From Castellaniella sp040276065 (lineage in GTDB: Bacteria; Pseudomonadota; Gammaproteobacteria; Burkholderiales; Burkholderiaceae_B): a stretch of DNA of 64,000 bases. Position numbers and translations under genes: made by a program. The DNA is taken from NCBI RefSeq assembly GCF_040276065.1, contig NZ_JBELOI010000009.1, forward strand, positions 1 to 64,000, given 5' to 3'. The notes under the pieces were generated by a model that saw only the letters and a program-made list of their open reading frames with translations, was not told the origin of the DNA and made no database searches. Of the stretch, positions 9,921 through 18,620 are shown piece after piece. Position 1 is the stretch's first letter. Each line of letters opens with the position of its first letter.

Positions 9921-10880
9921 TCAATGGCCGATTTGCTGCTCGAGTTGATGCAGTACGCGGTAGCACGGCAGGACCTGGCGCACGCTGGCGTTGGGCTCGC
10001 GCCCCTCGCGGATCGCCGCGAAAAACTCACGGTCCTGCAGTTCGATGCCGTTCATCGATACGGCCACCTGGCTGACATCGATGGCTTCCTCCTTGCCATT
10101 GAACAGGTCGTCGTAGCGTGCGATATAGGTTGCCGTGTCGCCAATGTAGCGAAAGAACGTCCCCAGCGGGCCGTCGTTGTTGAAGCTCAGCGACAGGGTG
10201 CAGATGGCGCCGTTCGCCGCCTTGAGCTGGATCGACATGTCCATGGCGATACCCAGCTCGGAGTGGATCGGGCCCTGCAGGGCGTTGGCCTGCACAATAG
10301 GGCTGCCCGCCTGATAGGCGAACAGATCCACCGTATGGGCCGCATGATGCCACAGCAGGTGATCCGTCCAGCTACGCGGTTCGCCCAGCGCGTTCATGTT
10401 GGTGCGCCGGAAGAAATATGTCTGGACGTCCATCTGCTGGATATTGAACTCGCCACGCTGGATACGGCCGTGGATGTACTGGTGGCTGGGGTTGAAGCGC
10501 CGCGTATGGCCACACATCGCGACTTTGCCGCTGCTGGCCGCCACGGCGGCCAGCGCCTCGGCATCCTCGAGGCTGTCAGCCATCGGAATCTCGACCTGCA
10601 CATGCTTGCCGGCCCGTAGGCAGGCCATGGCCTGCGAGGCGTGCATCTGGGTGGGCGTGCACAGAATCACGGCATCGACCTCGGGGCGCGCGAGCACCTC
10701 GTCGAGCTCGGTCGTGGCCTGCCCGATGCCGTACTTTTCAGCGACCTTGCGGGTCTTGTCGAGCTCGCGGCTGACCAGCGCCACCACCTCGACGCCCTCG
10801 ATGTTGCGGATGCCGTCCAGATGCTTGATGCCAAAGGCCCCGGCCCCGGCCAGGGCGACCTTGATCGTCGATCCGCTCAT
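9921..10880 (-). CDS. ligC: 4-carboxy-2-hydroxymuconate-6-semialdehyde dehydrogenase
   Basis: LigC (PmdC) oxidises the hemiacetal form of the ring-cleavage product to 2-pyrone-4,6-dicarboxylate using NAD(P)+. This 319-residue protein has the Gfo/Idh/MocA fold: a Rossmann motif GAGAFGIKH at residues 11-19, CTPTQMHASQA, the EIPMADSLEDAE loop, and C-terminal substrate-domain motifs including YFFRRTNMNALGEPRSWTDHLLWHH. Length and order after ligA-ligB match known protocatechuate 4,5-cleavage operons. Its start overlaps the ligB stop in ATGA, so it is translationally coupled to the dioxygenase. Confidence 0.93.
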   Translation of the reverse strand: MSGSTIKVALAGAGAFGIKHLDGIRNIEGVEVVALVSRELDKTRKVAEKYGIGQATTELDEVLARPEVDAVILCTPTQMHASQAMACLRAGKHVQVEIPMADSLEDAEALAAVAASSGKVAMCGHTRRFNPSHQYIHGRIQRGEFNIQQMDVQTYFFRRTNMNALGEPRSWTDHLLWHHAAHTVDLFAYQAGSPIVQANALQGPIHSELGIAMDMSIQLKAANGAICTLSLSFNNDGPLGTFFRYIGDTATYIARYDDLFNGKEEAIDVSQVAVSMNGIELQDREFFAAIREGREPNASVRQVLPCYRVLHQLEQQIGH

Positions 10881-11746
10881 GCCTGCTCCTCCAGGATCAA
10901 ATGTCCCACGGCCGTGTTAGATGCGGGGACGTGATAGAAACGATGAACCACCTTGGGTGCGGGGCCACCGGCGACATCCGCCATGGCGCCGCGCGCAATG
11001 AGCCACATGACCAGCTCGATGCCCTCGGACCCGGCCTCGCGCACGTAATCGATATGCGGCACCGCGGCCTGGCCCTCGGGGTCGGCGATCAGGCGGTCCA
11101 GGAAAGCCTGGTCGAATTCCTTGTTGATCAACCCGGCGCGTGGTCCCTGCAATTGGTGGCTCATGCCGCCCGTGCCCCAGATGTGGACGTTCAGGGGCTC
11201 GTCGTAGGATTCGATCGCGCGGCGGATCGCGCGGCCCAGTTCGTAGCAGCGGCGGCCCGAGGGCACCGGATACTGCACCACGTTGACGGCGAACGGGATC
11301 ACCGGGCAGGGCCAGGCCTCGGGTTGGCCGCACATCAGCGACAGCGGCACCGTCAGGCCGTGGTCCACGTCCATCTTGTTGACGATGGTCAGGTCGAAGT
11401 CCTGCTGGATCACGGACTGCGCGATATGCGAGGCGAGCTTGGGGTGGCCGATGACCGTGGGCACCGGGCGCGGTCCCCAGCCCTCATCGGCCGGGTGGAA
11501 CTCGGTCGCGCAGCCGATGGCGAACGTCGGGATGAATTCGAGGCTGAAAGCGGTGGCGTGATCGTTGTAGACCAGAAAAATCACGTCGGGCTTGTTGTCG
11601 CGCATCCATTGCTTCGACGGCTCGTAGCCCTGGAACAATGGCGCCCAGTAAGGCTCGGCCGTCTTGCCCAGGTCGAGGGCCGCCCCGATGGCCGGCACGT
11701 GCGAGGTGTAGACGCTGGCGCCGATGCGCGCATGCTGCTTGCTCAT
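10877..11746 (-). CDS. ligB: Protocatechuate 4,5-dioxygenase, beta (catalytic) subunit
   Basis: This type II (LigB-superfamily) extradiol dioxygenase subunit has 289 residues. The Fe(II) ligands of LigB are recognisable as His16 (TSHVP), His63 (YNDH) and Glu244 (EGIELVMW), and the catalytic base is His197 (GGMSHQL). The enzyme opens protocatechuate between C4 and C5 to 4-carboxy-2-hydroxymuconate-6-semialdehyde. The start at 11746 is set by the ATGA overlap with ligA; the frame is open further upstream inside ligA but not used. A second LigAB pair lies at 25588-26795. Confidence 0.95.
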   Translation of the reverse strand: MSKQHARIGASVYTSHVPAIGAALDLGKTAEPYWAPLFQGYEPSKQWMRDNKPDVIFLVYNDHATAFSLEFIPTFAIGCATEFHPADEGWGPRPVPTVIGHPKLASHIAQSVIQQDFDLTIVNKMDVDHGLTVPLSLMCGQPEAWPCPVIPFAVNVVQYPVPSGRRCYELGRAIRRAIESYDEPLNVHIWGTGGMSHQLQGPRAGLINKEFDQAFLDRLIADPEGQAAVPHIDYVREAGSEGIELVMWLIARGAMADVAGGPAPKVVHRFYHVPASNTAVGHLILEEQA

Positions 11747-12135
11747 GACTTGGAATCCCCCATCCTGCGATTGCCTTCGATGCTGCGGCCGCCCGCGATC
11801 ATCATGTCGCGGTATTCCTCCTGGGACATGCCGGTCATGCTGGCCGCCATGTACTGGAAGGACCGGCCATCGGTCGCACCGAGCTTGGCCAGAAAGTAAA
11901 TGTTTCCGCCCAAGGCCAGGCAGCGGTTCAGGTCGCGGTCGAGCACCGCCTGTTTCTGCTCCTCGGTCATGGGCCATTCGTCCAGGTACGCACGCTCGCC
12001 GGCCTTGAAGCGCTCGCGATTCTCGGCCTTCATCAGCGACATGCAAAACTGGTTCAAGTGATAGCCCTCGCGCGATTGATCGGCATCGAAAATGATCGTG
12101 CCAGGGATATCGGTATAGGGTTTATTGAGCGACAT
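11743..12135 (-). CDS. ligA: Protocatechuate 4,5-dioxygenase, alpha subunit
   Basis: The 130-residue helical LigA subunit caps the LigB active site and forms part of the substrate pocket. Family features are the N-terminal PGTIIFDADQSREGYHLNQFC, the AYLDEWPMTEEQKQAVLDRD helix and the GGNIYFLAKLGATDG segment near residue 77. It is followed by ligB with an ATGA overlap and preceded by ligI with a gap of three bases, so subunit synthesis is coupled. Compared with the second LigA in this window it has a longer C-terminal tail. Confidence 0.95.
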   Translation of the reverse strand: MSLNKPYTDIPGTIIFDADQSREGYHLNQFCMSLMKAENRERFKAGERAYLDEWPMTEEQKQAVLDRDLNRCLALGGNIYFLAKLGATDGRSFQYMAASMTGMSQEEYRDMMIAGGRSIEGNRRMGDSKS

Positions 12136-12138
12136 GGC

Positions 12139-13062
12139 TCACCTCCAATACAAACGGTTCGGATTGTCGACCAGCAGCTTGCGCTGCAATTCGCCAGTCG
12201 GCGCGATCTGGGGGATGTAATCCACCAGCAGTCCGTCATCGGGCATGTGGTTCTTGAGGTTGGGGTGCGGCCAGTCGGTGCCCCACAGCACACGATCGGG
12301 GAAAGTCTCTACCAGGCGCCGCGCGAACGGCACCACGTCCAAGTAGGCGTGCCGCTGTCCGTCCAGCGCCGGGGGACCGGACCTGCTCAGGCGCTCGGGG
12401 CAACTGACCTTGCTCCAGATGTTCGGATGCTCGCGCATCATGCGCACGAACAGCTCGAACTCGGGGCCGTCCACCGGCTGGGAGACATCGGGGCGACCCA
12501 TGTGATCGACCACCACCGTCGTGGGCAGGGTCGTGAAGAAATCATAGAGTTCCGGCAGATCCTGCGCCTCGAAGTAGACGACGACGTGCCAGCCCAGCGG
12601 CGCGATGCGCCCGGCGATCTCGGCTAGGACCTCGCGCGGGGTGAAATCGGCCAGGCGGCGCACGAAATTAAAGCGCGTACCGCGCACGCCCGCCTCGTGC
12701 ATCTCGCGCAGTTCGGCATCGGCGACGTCGCGCGCCACCGTGGCCACACCGCGCGCCCTGCCCTGCGAGGCCCGCAGGGCATCGACCAGGGCCCGATTAT
12801 CGGTGCCATGGCAGGTCGCCTGAACGATCACGTTCTTGGCAAAGCCCAAGTGGTCGCGCAAGGCGAACAGGGCCTCCTTGGGCGCATCGCAGGGTGTGTA
12901 CTTGCGCTCGGGCGCGTAGGGAAAGGCGGCGCCGGGTCCGAAAACATGGCAATGCGCATCCACCGCGCCTTCGGGGACGCGAAAACGGGGCGTGCTCGGG
13001 CCATCATAGAAATCCAGCCAACCCGGCGTTTTGGTGAAGATTTCGTTCGCGGTATGCGGCAT
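12139..13062 (-). CDS. ligI: 2-pyrone-4,6-dicarboxylate hydrolase
   Basis: LigI opens the lactone 2-pyrone-4,6-dicarboxylate to 4-oxalomesaconate/4-carboxy-2-hydroxymuconate. This 307-residue amidohydrolase shows the family DAHCHVFGP metal-site motif near residue 35, NFVRR and VVYFEAQDLPEL in the barrel, VVDHMGRPD, and the terminal GTDWPHPN. An in-frame TTG exists 24 bases upstream, but the ATG at 13062 has an AAGGA site at good spacing and gives the usual N-terminus, so it was chosen. It sits between the aldolase and dioxygenase genes, as in pmd operons. Confidence 0.93.
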   Translation of the reverse strand: MPHTANEIFTKTPGWLDFYDGPSTPRFRVPEGAVDAHCHVFGPGAAFPYAPERKYTPCDAPKEALFALRDHLGFAKNVIVQATCHGTDNRALVDALRASQGRARGVATVARDVADAELREMHEAGVRGTRFNFVRRLADFTPREVLAEIAGRIAPLGWHVVVYFEAQDLPELYDFFTTLPTTVVVDHMGRPDVSQPVDGPEFELFVRMMREHPNIWSKVSCPERLSRSGPPALDGQRHAYLDVVPFARRLVETFPDRVLWGTDWPHPNLKNHMPDDGLLVDYIPQIAPTGELQRKLLVDNPNRLYWR

Positions 13063-13082
13063 CCCAGAATTCCTTGGCGTGT

Positions 13083-13778
13083 TCAATCGATGTACTTGAG
13101 GCCGGCCTTCTCGAGGCCCTCGCGCATCTTGTAGTAGTCCAGGCCGAGCACGCCCGAGGCGAAGATGTCGCGCTTGGCGCCCTCGTTGTCCTCGCGGGCT
13201 TGGGCGCGGTCGGCCACCTCGCCAGCGATCGCCGCCGGCACGACCACGACGCCATCGGCATCGGCGACGACCACGTCACCCGGCATCACCTGGGCGCCCG
13301 CGCACACCACCGGGACGTTCACCGAGCCCAGGGTGGCCTTGACAGTGCCTTTGGCGTTGATGGCGCGGCTGAAGACTGGAAAACCCATTTCCTCGAGAGT
13401 ATCGACATCGCGCACACCGCCATCGATGATGAGGCCATGGGCGCCGCGCGCCTTGAAGGAGGTCGCCAGCAGGTCGCCGAAGAAACCGTCGGTGTTGTCG
13501 GTCGTGCAGGCCGCCACCACGATGTCGCCGGGCCGGATCTGCTCGGCGGCCACGTGCAGCATCCAGTTATCCCCGGGCTGCAGCAACACGGTCACGGCGG
13601 TACCGCAAGCGCGTGCGCGATGATACACGGGGCGCATGTAAGTCTTCATCAGGCCCACGCGGCCCATGGCCTCGTGGATCGTCGCCACCCCGAATTTCGA
13701 GAGACGCTCGGCGGCGGCCGGATCGGCGCGCCGGATGTTGCGATGGACGACGCCCAGATTGTTTAGAGGAGATGCCAT
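13083..13778 (-). CDS. ligK: 4-carboxy-4-hydroxy-2-oxoadipate aldolase/oxaloacetate decarboxylase
   Basis: This 231-residue class II pyruvate aldolase of the HMG/CHA aldolase group (RraA-like fold) carries the signature GGVRDVDTLEEMGFPVF, containing the substrate/metal-binding Arg-Asp pair, and FGDLLATSFKARGAHGLIIDGG. It performs the last pathway step, splitting 4-carboxy-4-hydroxy-2-oxoadipate into pyruvate and oxaloacetate. The members of this group also decarboxylate oxaloacetate. It lies 31 bases after ligJ and 20 bases before ligI in a tight operon. Confidence 0.92.
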   Translation of the reverse strand: MASPLNNLGVVHRNIRRADPAAAERLSKFGVATIHEAMGRVGLMKTYMRPVYHRARACGTAVTVLLQPGDNWMLHVAAEQIRPGDIVVAACTTDNTDGFFGDLLATSFKARGAHGLIIDGGVRDVDTLEEMGFPVFSRAINAKGTVKATLGSVNVPVVCAGAQVMPGDVVVADADGVVVVPAAIAGEVADRAQAREDNEGAKRDIFASGVLGLDYYKMREGLEKAGLKYID

Positions 13779-13809
13779 TTCAATAGTCCTTGTTTCACGG
13801 CGCCGGGGC

Positions 13810-14853
13810 TCACAGGCCCTTGGCCTTCAGCGCGGCGTCCAGCCGCGGATAGACGCGACGCACATTGCCCTCATAGATCTGGAACCGATCCGCGTCGCTG
13901 AGCGTGGTCGCAGCCTCGATATAGCGCTTGGTGTCGTCGAAGTAGTGCCCGGTCTCGGGATCGACGCCACGCACCGCGCCGATCATCTCAGAGGCGAACA
14001 GCACGTTCTTGACCGGAATCACCTTGGTGAGCAGATCGATGCCGGGCTGATGATAGACGCAGGTGTCGAAATAGATGTTGTTCAGCAGGTGTTCGTCGAG
14101 CAGCGGCTTTTTCAGCGCCTGGGCCAGGCCGCGGAAACGCCCCCAATGATACGGCGCCGCGCCGCCGCCATGCGGGATGACGAAGCGCAACGTAGGGAAA
14201 TCCTTGAATAAATCAGAGGTCAGGCATTGCATGAACGCGGTCGTGTCCGCGTTCAGGTAATGCGCGCCGGTCGTGTGGAAGCACGGATTGCAGCTCGTGG
14301 ACACGTGGATCATGGCCGGGATGTCACATTCGACCATTTTTTCATAGATCGGATACCAGGACCGGTCCGACAGGGGCGGCGCGGTCCAGTGACCTCCAGA
14401 GGGGTCGGGATTCAGGTTGATGCCCACTGCGCCATACTCCTTGACGCACTTTTCCAGCTCGGGGATGCAGGTCGCCGGATCGACGCCGGGCGACTGCGGC
14501 AGCATCGCGGCGGTGACGAAATGATCGGGGAAAAGCTGTGCGACTCGGTGGCAGAGTTCGTTGCAGATCGCCGCCCAGGCGCTCGAGACCTGAAAATCGC
14601 CAATGTGATGCGCCATGAAGCTCGCGCGAGGCGAGAAGATCGTCAGATCCGAGCCGCGCTCGCGCATCAGGCGCAGTTGATTGGACTCGATCGTCTCGCG
14701 TAGCTCGTCGTCGCTGATTCGCAGGTCGGACGCTTTGGGCATCGCCGACGGGTCGGCGATGCCGGCGATCTGGCGCTCACGCCAATCGGCCAGCGCCTGC
14801 GGGGCCGTGGTGTAGTGGCCGTGGCAATCGATGATCAAGGGCTGTCTGCTCAT
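13810..14853 (-). CDS. ligJ: 4-oxalomesaconate hydratase
   Basis: This 347-residue member of the amidohydrolase-2 (ACMSD-like) family matches LigJ/PmdE. It has an N-terminal IDCHGHYTT metal motif (residues about 8-16), FSPRASFMAHHIGD, the central MIHVSTSCNPCFHTTGAHYLNADTTAF region, and IPHGGGAAPYHWGR with metal-binding His. LigJ adds water to the tautomer of 4-oxalomesaconate to make 4-carboxy-4-hydroxy-2-oxoadipate, the LigK substrate. It lies 21 bases after ligU. This family differs from GalB hydratases, which are unrelated in fold. Confidence 0.92.
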   Translation of the reverse strand: MSRQPLIIDCHGHYTTAPQALADWRERQIAGIADPSAMPKASDLRISDDELRETIESNQLRLMRERGSDLTIFSPRASFMAHHIGDFQVSSAWAAICNELCHRVAQLFPDHFVTAAMLPQSPGVDPATCIPELEKCVKEYGAVGINLNPDPSGGHWTAPPLSDRSWYPIYEKMVECDIPAMIHVSTSCNPCFHTTGAHYLNADTTAFMQCLTSDLFKDFPTLRFVIPHGGGAAPYHWGRFRGLAQALKKPLLDEHLLNNIYFDTCVYHQPGIDLLTKVIPVKNVLFASEMIGAVRGVDPETGHYFDDTKRYIEAATTLSDADRFQIYEGNVRRVYPRLDAALKAKGL

Positions 14854-14874
14854 GTCGAACGTGTCCTTCCTAGG

Positions 14875-16011
14875 CTATCGGGTTTCCGGATATGCGGCGG
14901 CGGGGACCATGACCTCGCCGCGCATGATCAGGCGCGCGGTGCGCAACAGCGCCGCGCGCGAAACTTTCTGGTTGTCGTGGGGATCGAGCTCGAGCTCGAC
15001 GCTGAATTCGCCGCTGGGGTGCTCGATCGAAATAGTCTTGCGCGCGCCTGCGGGCATCCGCGCGATCCCCTGAGTGACTGAACCCTCGAGCACGCAGGCC
15101 GTGCCGACGGTGACCGCGGCCAGCACGCCGATGGCTTCGTGGCACACGTGCGGAATGAAGCAGCGCGTGCTGATGCTGCCGCCGTCGCGCGGCTCGGACA
15201 CCAGGGTCATCTTGGGGTAGTTGCGGGCACTGACGTCACCCAGCCCCATGAGCTCGCCGGCGCGCAGGCGCAGGGCCTCGACGCGGGCTTTGAGCGCCCC
15301 GTCGGCATTGAGCTCGGCCGGTGTCTCGTAGCCGGTGCAGCCCACGTCGGCTGCGCGGAACATCACCAACGGCATGCCATTGTCGATGCAGGTCGTCTCG
15401 ATGTCGAAGGCCGCGAAATCGTCGCCCGCCGCCGGTTCGACGCGGACGGTGTCAAGCACCCGTCCGGTGGGCAGCAGGCCCGCGCACACGGAGCCGGCGG
15501 TATCCAGAAAATTGATGGTGATGGGCGCCGAACGGCCCGGAACGCCGTCGATGCGGGCGTCGCCCTCATAGCTGACGCGGCGGCCATCCGGCGTCATCGG
15601 CGTGAGCACGGTGATGTCGCACTGCATGCCGGTGTTGCGGGTCAGGACCCGCACCGTGGTTTCGTCGCCCTGGGGTCGGACCAAGCCGCGCTCGATGGCG
15701 AAAGGCACGACCGCCGCCAGCATATTGCCGCAATTGGGGGTGGTGTCCACGGTGTCCTGATCGGGCTGTAGCTGGGCGAACAGGAATTCCACGTCCACGC
15801 CGGGGGTGGTGCCGCGCCGTACGATGCCGACCTTGCTGGTCAAGGGATGGGCGCCGCCCAGGCCATCGATCTGGCGCCGATCGGGCGAGCCCATGACCGC
15901 CAGCAGCACCCGGTCGCGCGCCGCCGTATCGAGAGGCAGATCCGACTCAAGGAAGAAAGGCCCGCGCGACGTGCCACCGCGCATGAACAAGGTGGGAATG
16001 GCTTTTTGCAT
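14875..16011 (-). CDS. ligU: 4-oxalomesaconate tautomerase, PrpF family
   Basis: This 378-residue PrpF-family isomerase is equivalent to LigU/PmdU/GalD, which move a double bond in 4-oxalomesaconate to prepare it for hydration. Signature segments are IPTLFMRGGTSRGPFF at the N-terminus, the TPNCGNMLAAVVPFA active-site Cys region near residue 90, and HPSGEFSVELELD near the end. It is the first gene of the operon. The ATG at 16011 was chosen over 16041 because it begins at the conserved N-terminus and lies correctly just downstream of a CATAAT -10 box; no Shine-Dalgarno is visible, so the mRNA may be leaderless. Confidence 0.88.
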   Translation of the reverse strand: MQKAIPTLFMRGGTSRGPFFLESDLPLDTAARDRVLLAVMGSPDRRQIDGLGGAHPLTSKVGIVRRGTTPGVDVEFLFAQLQPDQDTVDTTPNCGNMLAAVVPFAIERGLVRPQGDETTVRVLTRNTGMQCDITVLTPMTPDGRRVSYEGDARIDGVPGRSAPITINFLDTAGSVCAGLLPTGRVLDTVRVEPAAGDDFAAFDIETTCIDNGMPLVMFRAADVGCTGYETPAELNADGALKARVEALRLRAGELMGLGDVSARNYPKMTLVSEPRDGGSISTRCFIPHVCHEAIGVLAAVTVGTACVLEGSVTQGIARMPAGARKTISIEHPSGEFSVELELDPHDNQKVSRAALLRTARLIMRGEVMVPAAAYPETR

Positions 16012-16020
16012 GATGAGCCC

Positions 16021-16087
16021 ATTATGGGCGGAACCCGGCATTTGGATAAGGCCTGTTACTCACTAACAGCTATGCCGCAATGCTATG
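16021..16087 (-). promoter_or_regulatory. ligU promoter and probable LysR operator
   Basis: On the minus strand a CATAAT -10 box lies at 16026-16021, nine bases before the ligU ATG, with TTATCC 17 bases upstream as a weak -35. Upstream at 16063-16087 (plus sense) is CTAACAGCTATGCCG followed, after four bases, by GCTATG. The same arrangement recurs at 20571-20595 before the aldo/keto reductase. An inverted repeat CTGTTA-CTCAC-TAACAG (16053-16069) overlaps it. Position between ligU and the divergent LysR gene suggests that regulator as the binder. Confidence 0.6.
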
Positions 16088-16123
16088 ATACAGCGTCGAC
16101 CATGCCGCACATAGACAGAATCC

Positions 16124-17038
16124 ATGGATCTCAAACAACTCGAGTACTTTCTGCGTGTGGCCGAGCTGGGCAGTTTCACCCAGGCGTCCCGCGCCCTGAA
16201 CATCGCGCAGCCGGCACTCAGCCGGCAGGTGCGCATGCTCGAGGTCGAGCTGCGGCAGAATCTGCTCAACCGTAACGGGCGCGGTGTGACGACGACCGAG
16301 GCCGGCAAACTCCTGCTCGAACACTGCCGGGGCATTTTGCACCAGGTCGAGCGCGCCAAAGAGGACCTGGGTCGGGTGCAAGGCGCGCTGGCTGGAAGGG
16401 TCGCCGTGGGCATCGCGCCCAGCGCCTCGAAGATGATGACCGTGCGCTTGACGCGCAAGGCGCGCAAGCACCTGCCCAACGCCTCGCTGTCGATCAGCGA
16501 GGGGCTGTCCTTCGTCATGCAGGAATGGCTGCTGGCCGGCCGCCTGGACATCGCCCTGCTCTACAACCCCAGCCCCTCGGCCGAGCTGGATATTGCACCC
16601 CTGACCTGCGAGTCCCTATACCTGATCGGCCCGCGCGGCCCCCACCCCTCCGACAAGCCGATGGCCCTGGAAGCGCTGACCCACATCCCGCTGGTGATCC
16701 CGAACCGCCCACATACGATCCGGATGCTGCTCGAGTCCGAGATGTCGACCATCGGCCTCAAGCCCAACATCCGCCTGGAAATCGACGGCGTACCCGCGAT
16801 CCTGGATCTGGTGGCCGACGGCGCGGGTTACGCGGTGCTCACAGAGCACGCGGTGCTGACCTCGGCGCGCCCCGAGCTCTACCACATCCGGCCCATCGTC
16901 CAGCCCCAGTTGCTCAGCCGCCTGTGCGTGGCCACGGCATCGGGTCGCATCACGACCTTGACCCAGAACGCGATGCTCGAGCTCATCCGCGAGACGGCAC
17001 GGCAAGTCTATCCGCCGGCGATGATTCAAACAGCCTGA
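16124..17038 (+). CDS. LysR-type regulator of the lig operon (LigR/PmdR-like)
   Basis: This 304-residue LysR-family protein has an N-terminal winged helix-turn-helix (MDLKQLEYFLRVAELGSFTQ and ALNIAQPALSRQVRMLE) and a two-lobed effector domain from about residue 90. It diverges from ligU with 112 bases between the two starts, the standard LysR-activator arrangement. The effector is plausibly protocatechuate or another pathway compound. Its 3' end overlaps the convergent chemoreceptor gene by 56 bases. It may also control the aldo/keto reductase unit through the shared motif at 20571. The regulatory role is inferred from position. Confidence 0.88.
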   Translation: MDLKQLEYFLRVAELGSFTQASRALNIAQPALSRQVRMLEVELRQNLLNRNGRGVTTTEAGKLLLEHCRGILHQVERAKEDLGRVQGALAGRVAVGIAPSASKMMTVRLTRKARKHLPNASLSISEGLSFVMQEWLLAGRLDIALLYNPSPSAELDIAPLTCESLYLIGPRGPHPSDKPMALEALTHIPLVIPNRPHTIRMLLESEMSTIGLKPNIRLEIDGVPAILDLVADGAGYAVLTEHAVLTSARPELYHIRPIVQPQLLSRLCVATASGRITTLTQNAMLELIRETARQVYPPAMIQTA

Positions 17039-18572
17039 ACGAATCCACCAGAGCCCCGAGTTTTTCCGCCTGATGGCGGATATTGCCCGCCGCTGCCGCG
17101 GCCTGAGCCACCAACGCGGCATTGCTGCGGGTGGCGCCGTCGATTTCGGTCATCGCCAGATTGACCTGCTCGATCCCTTGCCCCTGCTCCCGGCTGGCCA
17201 GGGCGATCTCGTGGACGATCGAGACGAATTGCTGCACAGCCTCGCGCGCCTGCCCTGAAACCCGGCCCGCCTCGCCCACCATGTCCGCCCCTTCAGCAAC
17301 CGCCTGGACCGATTGGCCGATCAGGGATTCGATCTCGCGGGCGGCCTCGCCCGTGCGCTGGGCGAGGCCGCGCACTTCGGCGGCGACCACCGCGAAGCCA
17401 CGCCCCTCCCCGCCCGCGCGCGCCGCCTCAACGGCCGCATTCAAGGCCAGGATGTTGGTCTGGAAGGCGATGCTGTTGATGACGCCGGAGATGTCCGCGA
17501 TCCGGCGGGCGCTGTCCTGGATGCGGGACATGGTGTCGACCGCGCGGCGCATCGAGGTCTCGCTGCGCGAGACCTGCCGCTCGGTGCCCGCAGCGAGCTC
17601 GCTCGCCTGGCCGGCGTGCGCGGCATTCTGCTTGACCGTGCTGGCGAGTTGCTCGATCGAGGCGGCGGTTTCCTCAAGCGAGCTCGCCTGCGCATCGGTG
17701 CGCCGCGACAGATCGTCATTGCCCTGCGCGATCTCGCTGACGCCATGGACGACCACCGAGGCGGATTCCTTGATGCGTACGATCAACAGCTTCATATTGA
17801 TCTGCAGAATGCGCAGACCATGGGCGAGGCTCGCCAATTCGGCGGCGCCGTCGACCCGTATCCGGCCCGACAGATCTCCTGAACTGATGCGCTCGATATC
17901 CATGCGCATGCGGCGCATGGCCACGGCCATCGGGCGATACAGCACCAGGCCGCCCAGCAGACACCAGAGGGCACCAATCGTCGCCAACAGCAGCGCCAAG
18001 GGGTTGGCCGCCCCCAGAATTCCGAGCCCCGCGAACAGGCCCGCTCCCGCCAAAGACCACAGCGCCACCCGTGTGAGCAAGGACGCGCCGGCCAGGCGGC
18101 CCAGCGCGCGGCGCACGGGCCCCGCCAGGGAGATCGCGCCTTCGTGGATGCGCACCCCGCGCCGGCCCTCGGCCATGGCCCGGTACGCACGCTCGGCCGC
18201 CTCGACCCGATCGCGCGGCGGGCGCGTGCGAATCGAGGTAAAGCCGGTGACCTGCCCCTCTTGAAAGATCGGCGCCGCCTGGATGTCGACCCAGTAGTGA
18301 TCCCCGTTCTTGCAGCGATTCTTCATTAGGCCCGACCAGGCCTTGCCGCGTCGCACGGTGCGCATCAGATCGGCAAACGGTTCGCGGGGCATCTCTGGAT
18401 GGCGCAGGATCCCCTGCTGGGCGCCGATCACCTCCGAGGGTTCGTGCCCGCTGATACGCAGGAAATCCTCATTAACGTATGTAATCCGCCCCTCGAGGTC
18501 GGTCGCCAGCACGATGGTCTCGCCTTGGCGCAGCGCATACTCCCGTCCGCTGACGTGCAAGTCTTCGCTCAT
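16983..18572 (-). CDS. PAS-domain methyl-accepting chemotaxis protein (Aer-like)
   Basis: This 529-residue receptor has an N-terminal PAS domain (residues about 10-120, with TYVNEDFLRISGHEPSEVIG and KNRCKNGDHYWVD). One hydrophobic hairpin follows at about 165-210, then a HAMP-like segment and a long methyl-accepting signalling domain. The CheA/CheW-binding tip is at about residues 370-395 (INSIAFQTNILALNAAVEAA). It lacks a periplasmic ligand domain, so it probably senses redox or metabolic state as Aer does. It lies 48 bases after the 6PGDH-like gene and is probably co-transcribed with it. Its end overlaps the LysR gene by 56 bases. Confidence 0.9.
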   Translation of the reverse strand: MSEDLHVSGREYALRQGETIVLATDLEGRITYVNEDFLRISGHEPSEVIGAQQGILRHPEMPREPFADLMRTVRRGKAWSGLMKNRCKNGDHYWVDIQAAPIFQEGQVTGFTSIRTRPPRDRVEAAERAYRAMAEGRRGVRIHEGAISLAGPVRRALGRLAGASLLTRVALWSLAGAGLFAGLGILGAANPLALLLATIGALWCLLGGLVLYRPMAVAMRRMRMDIERISSGDLSGRIRVDGAAELASLAHGLRILQINMKLLIVRIKESASVVVHGVSEIAQGNDDLSRRTDAQASSLEETAASIEQLASTVKQNAAHAGQASELAAGTERQVSRSETSMRRAVDTMSRIQDSARRIADISGVINSIAFQTNILALNAAVEAARAGGEGRGFAVVAAEVRGLAQRTGEAAREIESLIGQSVQAVAEGADMVGEAGRVSGQAREAVQQFVSIVHEIALASREQGQGIEQVNLAMTEIDGATRSNAALVAQAAAAAGNIRHQAEKLGALVDSFRLFESSPADRLAVPSRG

Positions 18573-18620
18573 GTCCCCTCCCCCAATGGGTGTCGTGGCC
18601 GGCTGCGCGCCGCGGGATTT

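Noticed and set aside
8690..10075. Long open frame on the plus strand opposite the binding protein and ligC
   Set aside because: It is antisense to a well-supported gene with signal peptide and family motifs; its product is Arg/His/Gly-rich, typical of antisense frames in high-GC DNA.
16039..16041. Upstream ATG as the ligU start
   Set aside because: It lies upstream of the predicted -10 box, adds ten residues not expected for the family and has no Shine-Dalgarno; 16011 matches the spacing seen at the related promoter.
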